Source: Armatimonadota bacterium
GTDB lineage: Bacteria; Armatimonadota; Zipacnadia; Zipacnadales; UBA11051
Direction of reading: 5' to 3'
Length of the DNA: 5,878 nucleotides
Assembly (NCBI GenBank): GCA_003542955.1
Contig: DPJP01000018.1
Span: 5,551 to 11,428 of the forward strand
The notes beneath the pieces were generated by a model. It saw nothing but the letters and a program-made list of their open reading frames with translations. It searched no databases and was not told where the DNA came from. The position numbers and the translations under genes are program-made. Below, one piece after another: positions 1-5,298 of the stretch (the stretch's first letter is position 1; the number at the start of each line of letters is the position of its first letter).

Positions 1-2
1 CA

Positions 3-674
3 CTGTCAGCGGAGGCGCAGGCGGCAGTCGAGCCGTATCTCGGGCTGGTCAAGAGCCTTGGCCTGCTCGTAGCCGGGCTGGCGGAGGGTCTGCCGGAGCG
101 TGTCGAATTGGCCTCGACCGCGGGGCTCGCCGCCGAGCACATGAGCTACCTGCAGGGCCACCTGTTGGTCGGGATGCTTGACGACATCGTCGAGGAGACA
201 CTCAACTTCATAAACGCACCAATCGTCGCCGGCGAGAGAGGAATCGAGCAGGCGCAGTCGAAGATTGAGCCCGGCTGGGGTTACTCGCACCTGCTCGAGG
301 TTCGGGCGACAACTGCGGGCGGCGCCTTCGATGTCGCCGGGGCCGTACTCGGCGAGACTGACTACCGCATCGTCCGCATCGACGGCTTCCGCCTCGAATT
401 CGTTCCCAGGGAGCACGTCATCCTGGTATACAACAACCGCCCGCAGGAGCCCGGCTTCATCGGCAAGCTCGGGCTGTTGCTGGCCGACGCGGAAATCAGC
501 ATCATTGGCATCCAATGTTCTCCCGACATTGTCGGCGGTGTCGGCCTGATGGCGGCCCGACTGGGCAGCACGGTCGATGAATCGGTTCGCGGACAGATCG
601 CGAGTTTGCCCGGCGTAGTGCGCATTGAGGTGTTCGACTTCGGGGGGGGAACGGAGCGCGAGGAGGGGCAATGA
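3..674 (+). CDS. serA: D-3-phosphoglycerate dehydrogenase, C-terminal part (5' end outside window)
   Basis: Catalyses NAD-dependent oxidation of 3-phosphoglycerate, the first step of serine biosynthesis in the cytoplasm. The frame is open from the window edge, so the start and the catalytic and NAD-binding domains (roughly 300 residues in the long form of the family) lie upstream; the visible 223 residues are the regulatory half. Residues 1-130 of the fragment match the intervening (allosteric substrate-binding) domain of long-form SerA, with the hallmark NFINAPIVAGERGI at 68-81. Residues about 138-212 form an ACT domain (NRPQEPGFIGKLGLLL at 145-160, then a strand ending VVRIEVFDF), the usual serine-binding module for feedback inhibition. 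The ACT segment after the helix (CSPDIVGGVGL) is less canonical than the common GR-type version. The stop overlaps the surE start (ATGA). An 8-G run at 642-649 lies ten codons before the stop. Identification is by recognised family pattern and is firm; feedback control is inferred from the domain. Confidence 0.93.
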   Translation: MSAEAQAAVEPYLGLVKSLGLLVAGLAEGLPERVELASTAGLAAEHMSYLQGHLLVGMLDDIVEETLNFINAPIVAGERGIEQAQSKIEPGWGYSHLLEVRATTAGGAFDVAGAVLGETDYRIVRIDGFRLEFVPREHVILVYNNRPQEPGFIGKLGLLLADAEISIIGIQCSPDIVGGVGLMAARLGSTVDESVRGQIASLPGVVRIEVFDFGGGTEREEGQ

Positions 675-1453
675 GAATCCTGGTCACCAATGATGACGGC
701 ATCCACGCGCGGGGTCTGGTGCTCGTTGCGCAGAGCCTGCGGACCCTCGGCGACGTCATGGTCATTGCGCCTGAAAGCCAGCAATCCGCGGTGGGCCACG
801 GCATCACACTCCACAAGCCTCTGCGCCTGGATCCGGTTGACCTCGGCCCCGACATCGAGGCCTACTCGACCAACGGTACTCCCGCGGACTGCGTGATCCT
901 CGGCACTCTCGGCGACCTCCCGTGCCCCGACATCGTCGTCTCGGGTATCAACGCCGGCGCCAATCTCGGCGAGGAGGTGCTCTACTCCGGTACGGTGTCG
1001 GCGGCGCTCGAGGCGGCGCTCCACGATGTGCCGGGCATCGCCATCTCGGTGTGCGCCTATGAGGATGTCATCTATGACGCAGCGGTGGAACTCGCGCCGC
1101 GTGTGGTCGAGACGCTGCTCGGCAATCCTCTCGGCTGTGGGACGATCGTGAATGTCAATGTGCCGAATGTCCCGCCCTCGGAGATCGGCGGGATGGAGAT
1201 GACACGACTGGGACGCCGCAAGTACGATGATATAGTCATCCGGCGAGAGGACCCGCGGGGGAGGCCCTACTACTGGTTCAGTGGGGGGCCCACGGAGGCC
1301 GATCGCGCGCCGGGCACCGACATCCACGCCATAATGCAGAACCGCATCTCACTGACACTCGTGCACTTTGACCTGACGAGTCAACAAAGGTGGGAGGGGT
1401 TTGAGGCGCTGGCCGCGGCTCAACCGCCGAAGACCGGCCCCGCCCCGGCATGA
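671..1453 (+). CDS. surE: 5'/3'-nucleotidase SurE
   Basis: SurE is a metal-dependent phosphatase acting on nucleoside 5'- and 3'-monophosphates, often tied to stationary-phase survival and usually a cytoplasmic dimer or tetramer. The 260-residue length is typical. The start motif MRILVTNDDG places the metal ligands D8 and D9; S39 (in SQQSAVGHGIT) and N94 (in VSGINAGANLG, 90-100) are the other expected ligands, so the active site looks complete. YSGTVSAALEAA (105-116) is another family signature. The ATG at 671 is supported by a strong AGGAGG at 661-666 with 4 bases spacing, located inside the end of serA, and by homology starting at the first residue. The ATGA overlap with serA implies coupled translation. 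The C-terminal tail after about residue 245 is rich in A and P and probably disordered. The next gene begins directly after the stop, in the same frame. The neighbours give no specific substrate. Confidence 0.96.
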   Translation: MRILVTNDDGIHARGLVLVAQSLRTLGDVMVIAPESQQSAVGHGITLHKPLRLDPVDLGPDIEAYSTNGTPADCVILGTLGDLPCPDIVVSGINAGANLGEEVLYSGTVSAALEAALHDVPGIAISVCAYEDVIYDAAVELAPRVVETLLGNPLGCGTIVNVNVPNVPPSEIGGMEMTRLGRRKYDDIVIRREDPRGRPYYWFSGGPTEADRAPGTDIHAIMQNRISLTLVHFDLTSQQRWEGFEALAAAQPPKTGPAPA

Positions 1454-2359
1454 ATGCCCCGGCGCTACGACGACCTGGCGCGGAGTGGAGACTTGCAGGA
1501 GCGCATTGACGCCGCCCTGGCGCTCCTCTGCCCCTGCCGCCTCTGCCCCAGGCAGTGCGGCGTCGACAGGCTCGCCGGCGAGCAGGGCTTCTGCCAGACC
1601 GGCCGCCTTGCCCGCGTCGCAAGCTCCGGGCCGCACTTCGGCGAGGAGCACCCCCTCGTCGGGGCCGGCGGTTCCGGGACAATCTTCTTCTGTGGATGCA
1701 ACCTCGGCTGCATCTATTGCCAGAACTATGATATCAGCCATCGCGCCGCCGGCACTGAAGTCTCACCGCGCGACCTGGCACAGATGATGGTCGAGTTGCA
1801 GGAGCGCGGGTGTCACAACATCAACTTCGTCACACCGACGCACGCAGTGCCACAGATACTCGAGGCGCTGCCGCACGCGGTCAAGGCCGGCCTGCACGTG
1901 CCATTAGTCTACAACTGCGGCGGGTATGAGAGCATCGAGACTTTGCTCTTGCTCGAGGATGTCATCGACATCTACATGCCCGACGCCAAGTACTCGGAGG
2001 GCGCCGTCGCCGCCAGGCTCTCGGATGCCCCCGACTACCCTGACCGCATGTTCGAGGCGATTGACGAGATGCACCGCCAGGTGGGTGACCTGCGCATCGA
2101 CGCGGCGGGGTTGGCCGTCCGCGGACTGCTTGTCAGGCATCTGGTCTTGCCCGAAGGACAGGCCGGGACACCAGCCATCATGACCTTTCTGGCCGCGTTG
2201 AGCACCAATACGTATGTCAACATCATGAACCAGTACAGGCCCAGCTACAGGGCTCACACGGTCGAGGCAATAGGCCGGCCGCCCACAAGGCAGGAGTATG
2301 CCGAGGCCATCGAGGCCGCAACCAACGCGGGCCTGCACCGTCTCGCCGACAGACGCTGA
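1454..2359 (+). CDS. COG1313-type radical SAM protein (PflA/PflX-like)
   Basis: Radical SAM enzymes cleave S-adenosylmethionine with a [4Fe-4S] cluster to start radical chemistry. This one belongs to the PflX-like COG1313 group, annotated by analogy with pyruvate-formate-lyase activating enzymes, whose true substrate is not established. The cluster motif CX3CX2C is C82-C86-C89 in CNLGCIYCQNY. Before it sits a second cysteine set, C28-C31-C35-C47 (CRLCPRQCGVDR...GFC), characteristic of the group, plus extra cysteines at C26 and C80. Later family blocks are HNINFVTPTHAVPQI (about 115-130), VYNCGGYES, DIYMPDAKY, RHLVLPEG and TYVNIMNQYRP. Length (301) is normal. The ATG at 1454 directly follows the surE stop TGA and no clear Shine-Dalgarno is seen, so initiation probably depends on terminating surE ribosomes. 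No glycyl radical enzyme or other evident partner is present in the window, so the role is open. Family assignment is firm, function is not. Confidence 0.92.
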   Translation: MPRRYDDLARSGDLQERIDAALALLCPCRLCPRQCGVDRLAGEQGFCQTGRLARVASSGPHFGEEHPLVGAGGSGTIFFCGCNLGCIYCQNYDISHRAAGTEVSPRDLAQMMVELQERGCHNINFVTPTHAVPQILEALPHAVKAGLHVPLVYNCGGYESIETLLLLEDVIDIYMPDAKYSEGAVAARLSDAPDYPDRMFEAIDEMHRQVGDLRIDAAGLAVRGLLVRHLVLPEGQAGTPAIMTFLAALSTNTYVNIMNQYRPSYRAHTVEAIGRPPTRQEYAEAIEAATNAGLHRLADRR

Positions 2360-2400
2360 GCCCCAACTGCGAAGACCACTTCTCAACCGGGAGAGCCACC

Positions 2401-2964
2401 ATGAGCCAGGACGAACGCGAGGACCAGGCGAAACAGGCCGGCGCGAGCATCTGGGAGACCATCAAGCGCACGAGCGGCAGTGCTGCCGACGCCGCCCAGC
2501 GGGCACTCCAGATACAGCGCCTCAATGCGCAGATCCGCAAGCTCGAAGCCCAGCAGCGCAAGCTCGTCTTCTCAATCGGTCGCAAAGTCTATGAGCTTCA
2601 CGGCATCGGCAAAGTCCGCAACAAGGATGTGCTGGATGACTGCCTCAAGATTGACCAGTTGTCGGAGCAGGCCGAGGCGGTCAAGGCGCAGATCGAGCAG
2701 ATCCGCGCCGAGGCGAAGGAGCGCCCCGCCGACCAACTCGAGGACAGCAGCTTCCTGACCGAGGAGACCGAAGAGACCGAGGTGCCGATCGAGACGGATA
2801 CGCCCGCAGCCGATGATCCCGCACCCGAGCAGCCTGCATGCTGTGGCGCTGATGATGCCGCCGACGCCGATGCAGCCCCCGAGCCCGAGGCGGAGTCCGC
2901 GAATGCCGGCGAGGACATCGACATCGAGCTGGGACCCAAGGCGGAGAGCGAGGGCGACGACTAA
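2401..2964 (+). CDS. Coiled-coil protein with acidic C-terminal tail, function unknown
   Basis: A 187-residue protein that I do not recognise as a named family. Residues about 1-35 form a possible amphipathic helix (GASIWETIKRTSGSAADAAQ). Residues 36-108 have heptad-like spacing of hydrophobics with many Q, K, E and R (QIQRLNAQIRKLEAQQRKL, then QLSEQAEAVKAQIEQIRAE), interrupted by a compact block at 57-84 (FSIGRKVYELHGIGKVRNKD), so a helical hairpin or two-helix coiled coil is likely. This layout resembles small uncharacterised bacterial coiled-coil proteins, some of which carry a C-terminal zinc ribbon. Here residues 111-187 are instead low-complexity and strongly acidic, with a single basic residue (K180) and only a CC pair at 147-148. 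No signal peptide or membrane segment is seen. The ATG at 2401 has a GGGAGA Shine-Dalgarno at 2389-2394. It is 41 bases after the radical SAM gene and 74 before the DUF1846 gene. Its reality is supported by the RBS, length and protein-like composition. Confidence 0.8.
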   Translation: MSQDEREDQAKQAGASIWETIKRTSGSAADAAQRALQIQRLNAQIRKLEAQQRKLVFSIGRKVYELHGIGKVRNKDVLDDCLKIDQLSEQAEAVKAQIEQIRAEAKERPADQLEDSSFLTEETEETEVPIETDTPAADDPAPEQPACCGADDAADADAAPEPEAESANAGEDIDIELGPKAESEGDD

Positions 2965-2996
2965 GGGGACGGCTGCGGTGCGGCCCGCATGCGAGA

Positions 2997-3013
2997 GCAT
3001 CCTGGGAGGATGC
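2997..3013 (+). other. Short perfect hairpin just before the DUF1846 gene
   Basis: GCATCCT and AGGATGC are perfect 7-base complements separated by GGG. The hairpin lies in the 74-base gap after the coiled-coil gene and ends 17 bases before the Shine-Dalgarno of the next gene. No T-run follows, so it is not a standard intrinsic terminator. It could stabilise mRNA or attenuate read-through, or be chance in GC-rich DNA. Confidence 0.4.
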
Positions 3014-3030
3014 CCGGCGGCAAATTGCAG

Positions 3031-3037
3031 GGAGGGG
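3031..3037 (+). promoter_or_regulatory. Shine-Dalgarno of the DUF1846 gene (start ambiguous)
   Basis: GGAGGGG lies very close to the ATG at 3039: the GGAGG core ends 3 bases before it. The next codon is GTG at 3042, which would have a more usual 6-base spacing and would remove only the first residue. The site supports a start at one of these two adjacent codons and does not separate them. Confidence 0.6.
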
Positions 3038-3038
3038 C

Positions 3039-4565
3039 ATGGTGGCGGCAATCGGCTTCGACAACGACAAGTACCTGAGAGAACAGACCCAGGCGATCCT
3101 CGACCGCGTCGAGCGCTTCGAGGGCAAGCTCTACCTCGAGTTCGGCGGCAAGCTGACATTCGACTTCCATGCCGCCCGCGTGCTGCCCGGCTACAATCCG
3201 AACGTCAAGATGCGGCTGCTGCAGGGGCTCAAGGACCAGATCGAGGTCGTCTTCTGTGTCAGTGCCCCCGACCTCCAGCAGGGCCGCATCCGCGGCGATT
3301 TCGGCATCACGTATGACCTTGCCACGCTCAAGGCCATTGACGATCTGCGCGACTGGGGCATCCCCACCTCGGCGGTGGTTCTCAGCTGCTACCACGGCGA
3401 GGCCGCCGCGGACCGGCTCATCGCGAAGGTCGAGGGCAACGGCATCGCGGCATACAGGTTCGGCGAGATCCCCGACTACCCGCATACCGTGGACCTGATC
3501 GTGTCAGAGCAGGGCTACGGCGCCAACCCCTATGTGGAGACCGAGGCGCCCGTGGTGGTGGTCACCGGCACGGGTCCCGGCAGCGGGAAGATGTCGACCT
3601 GTCTCTCGCAGCTCTACCACGATCATACGCGCGGCCGAGTGTCAGGGTACGCGAAGTTCGAGACCTTCCCGATCTGGAACCTCCCCGTCGACCATCCGGT
3701 GAATGTCGCGTACGAGGCGGCCACGGCAGACCTCGGTGACATTGTGATGATCGACCCGTTCCACCTGACGGCCTACGGCGAGACGGCGGTCAACTACAAC
3801 CGCGACATCGACAACTTCCCGATCCTGCGCAATATCATCGACCGCATCGCCGGCGGCGAGCAGCAGGCGATGGCCTACCAATCGCCCACCGACATGGGCG
3901 TCAACCGCGCCGGGGCCGGCATCATCGACGACGAGGTGGTGCGCGCTGCCTCGAGCCAGGAGATCATCCGCCGCTATTTCCGGCACGCATGGGAGCGCAC
4001 ACGCGGGCTGACCCCGGCACAGGTCGTGGCGCGAACGGAGATGCTGATGCAGCGGATCGGAGCAGTCCCGGAGGACCGGCCCGTGGTGCGGCCCGCGCGC
4101 GCGGCGGCGCAGCAGGCGGAGGCCAGGGGCGCCGGCAAGGACGGCTTCTACTGCGGAGCCGCCCTCCAACTGGCTGACGGCACGATCGTCACCGGGAAGA
4201 ACTCCCCGCTGTTCCACTCCGCCTCCGCGGCGATCATCAACGGCCTCAAGCGCCTGGCGAGCATCCCCGACAGTATGCTGCTGCTCCCGGAGGCGGTAAT
4301 CACCGGGCTGACGGAACTCAAGTCGAAGTACCTGACCTCCAGCTCACCCAGCCTCAACGTCCAGGAGGTGCTCGTGGCCATCGGCATCAGCGCCGCGATG
4401 AACCCGACCGCAAGAGCCGTCGTCGACGTGCTGCCCGCGCTGCGCGGCACCCAGATGCACCTGACGCATGAGCCCGGACCGGGTGATGAGAGCGGTCTGC
4501 GGAAGCTGGGTATCAACTTCACAACCGATGCCACCCCGACATCACAGGACTACTTCCTGAGGTGA
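3039..4565 (+). CDS. DUF1846 (UPF0371) protein
   Basis: A complete member of the DUF1846/UPF0371 family, about 500 residues long and of unknown biochemical function; this one has 508. Recognised blocks in order: GFDNDKYLREQTQAI (6-20), KLYLEFGGKLTFDFHAARVLPGY (30-52), GRIRGDFGITYD (82-93), VSEQGYGANPYVET (155-168), VVVVTGTGPGSGKMSTCLSQLYHD (172-195), GYAKFETFPIWNLPVDHPVN (203-222), YEAATADL (225-232), MIDPFHLTAYGETAVNYNRD (237-256), SPTDMGVN (282-289) and SQEIIRRYF (306-314). The loop GTGPGSGK (177-184) looks like a phosphate-binding loop but is followed by M-S rather than the S/T expected directly after the Walker A lysine. The C-terminal third (from about 365) carries GFYCGAALQLADGTIVTGKNS and a hydrophobic alpha/beta pattern. 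No signal peptide or membrane helix, so probably cytoplasmic. It is followed by a 118-base gap with a large inverted repeat. Family identity is strong; no function is claimed. Confidence 0.95.
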   Translation: MVAAIGFDNDKYLREQTQAILDRVERFEGKLYLEFGGKLTFDFHAARVLPGYNPNVKMRLLQGLKDQIEVVFCVSAPDLQQGRIRGDFGITYDLATLKAIDDLRDWGIPTSAVVLSCYHGEAAADRLIAKVEGNGIAAYRFGEIPDYPHTVDLIVSEQGYGANPYVETEAPVVVVTGTGPGSGKMSTCLSQLYHDHTRGRVSGYAKFETFPIWNLPVDHPVNVAYEAATADLGDIVMIDPFHLTAYGETAVNYNRDIDNFPILRNIIDRIAGGEQQAMAYQSPTDMGVNRAGAGIIDDEVVRAASSQEIIRRYFRHAWERTRGLTPAQVVARTEMLMQRIGAVPEDRPVVRPARAAAQQAEARGAGKDGFYCGAALQLADGTIVTGKNSPLFHSASAAIINGLKRLASIPDSMLLLPEAVITGLTELKSKYLTSSSPSLNVQEVLVAIGISAAMNPTARAVVDVLPALRGTQMHLTHEPGPGDESGLRKLGINFTTDATPTSQDYFLR

Positions 4566-4588
4566 AGCGGGAATTCAGAGATGGAACT

Positions 4589-4662
4589 GGGGACAGCGAC
4601 CTCTCGCGATTGCGACCGATAGGCTCCGGCGAAGCAGTAGAGCGCGAGAGGTAGCAGTCCCC
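4589..4662. repeat. Long imperfect inverted repeat in the DUF1846-RraA intergenic region
   Basis: Arms at 4589-4608 and 4643-4662 are complementary at 18 of 20 positions, with mismatches only opposite the two A bases at 4653 and 4656. They enclose a 34-base loop. The outer ends read GGGGAC and GTCCCC, the inner ends CCTCTCGCG and CGCGAGAGG. In RNA this would be a very stable stem between the two genes. No T-run follows the right arm, so a simple intrinsic terminator is not well supported. Outer GGGGAC/GTCCCC palindromes recall repetitive extragenic elements of many bacterial genomes, so a REP-type repeat is the main alternative to a cis-regulatory leader. Confidence 0.75.
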
Positions 4663-4666
4663 GCAC

Positions 4667-4676
4667 CGCGAGAGGA
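4667..4676 (+). promoter_or_regulatory. Third copy of the repeat core, overlapping the RraA-like gene's Shine-Dalgarno
   Basis: CGCGAGAGG at 4667-4675 is an exact direct repeat of the inner part of the right arm at 4643-4651. Its AGAGG, followed by A4676, is the only plausible ribosome-binding site for the ATG at 4684 (7 bases spacing). The left-arm segment 4600-4608 is complementary to both copies, so it could pair with the first copy (leaving the ribosome site free) or with this one (hiding it). The base complementarity is seen directly; regulation is inference. Confidence 0.5.
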
Positions 4677-4683
4677 CCCACAC

Positions 4684-5298
4684 ATGGATGAGCAAACCGC
4701 TTTCGACGAACTCTCCGAGCTGTCCACCGCCATCATCAGTGACGCGATGTTCCGCATGGGCCACAAGGACCGCACCATGCGCGCGCGCATCAAGCCCGTC
4801 GACGACTCGATGCGAATGGCCGGCCCCGCCTGCACCGCGCAGGCCTATCCCGGCGCGACATACGCAAGCTCGCTTGCTGTCGAGGCCGCCCGGCCCGGCG
4901 ACGTCATCGTCATCGACGCCCAGACCTTCCTCGAGGCCGTCATGTGGGGCGAGATCTACAGCCTCATGGCCATCGAGCGCGGCATCGCCGGCACCGTCGT
5001 CGACGGCGCGGTGCGCGATATCGATGACGTCAGACGGCTCGGCTACCCGCTATTCTCCGCGGGCGTGCACCCCGGCGCCGGAACGAGCGACAAGCTCGGC
5101 AAGGTCAATATCCCCATCCAGTGTGGGGGTATCGTCGTACGGCCGGGCGACCTGGTCTTCGGCGACCTGCTCGGCGTCGCAATTGTACCCCCCGAGGAGT
5201 TGCTCCAGGTCCACGAGTGGTGTGGGAAGGTCCTCGCCAAGGAAGAGCAGATGAAGGCCGATATCCGCGCCCGCATACAGGCGGGGCGGCAGGCATGA
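4684..5298 (+). CDS. RraA-like / HMG-CHA aldolase-family protein
   Basis: Belongs to the RraA-like fold group, which includes class II 4-hydroxy-4-methyl-2-oxoglutarate (HMG)/4-carboxy-4-hydroxy-2-oxoadipate aldolases, often labelled demethylmenaquinone methyltransferase by old annotation, and the RNase E inhibitor RraA. Visible blocks: STAIISDAMFRMG (14-26), GPACTAQAYPG (47-57), RPGDVIVIDAQ (70-80), WGEIYSLMAIERGIAGTVVDGAVRDIDD (88-115) and GGIVVRPGDLVFGDLLGVAIVPPEE (148-172). R111-D112, followed by D115, match the R-D-x2-D/E metal and substrate motif of the aldolases; E90 stands 20 residues ahead, where the D of the described D-x20-R-D motif would be. Retention of R-D favours catalysis (divalent-metal retro-aldol or oxaloacetate decarboxylase type) over a purely RraA-like regulatory role. 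At 204 residues it is slightly short but complete. The stop overlaps the next start by ATGA, so it is coupled to a 2-hydroxyacid dehydrogenase. The exact substrate cannot be told. Confidence 0.88.
   Translation: MDEQTAFDELSELSTAIISDAMFRMGHKDRTMRARIKPVDDSMRMAGPACTAQAYPGATYASSLAVEAARPGDVIVIDAQTFLEAVMWGEIYSLMAIERGIAGTVVDGAVRDIDDVRRLGYPLFSAGVHPGAGTSDKLGKVNIPIQCGGIVVRPGDLVFGDLLGVAIVPPEELLQVHEWCGKVLAKEEQMKADIRARIQAGRQA

Noticed and set aside
362..1327. Long open frame on the minus strand (321 codons) across serA and surE
   Set aside because: Antisense to two firmly identified genes, in GC-rich DNA where antisense frames stay open by codon bias. The translation is rich in R, H and D without any recognisable motif.
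1451..1453. TGA as selenocysteine codon joining surE and the radical SAM gene
   Set aside because: SurE ends at its normal length, the next gene begins at its normal N-terminus with its own ATG, and no selenocysteine-insertion-type hairpin is evident just after the TGA.
2572..3159. Minus-strand open frame of 195 codons over the coiled-coil gene and start of the DUF1846 gene
   Set aside because: It is the complement of the acidic, low-complexity tail, which produces a G/L/R-rich translation. The plus-strand gene has the Shine-Dalgarno and a protein-like heptad pattern.
4589..4670. Intrinsic terminator after the DUF1846 gene
   Set aside because: The stem is strong but the loop is 34 bases and no T-run follows the right arm, so a standard terminator is not supported. 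Rho-type or other termination cannot be judged.
4643..4684. T-box leader, because of the ACCGCGAGAG sequence before the RraA-like gene
   Set aside because: The T-box core needs a UGG before NACCGCG for tRNA end pairing. Here CCGC precedes ACCGCG, the leader is short, no specifier stem is seen, and the downstream gene is not an amino-acid gene.
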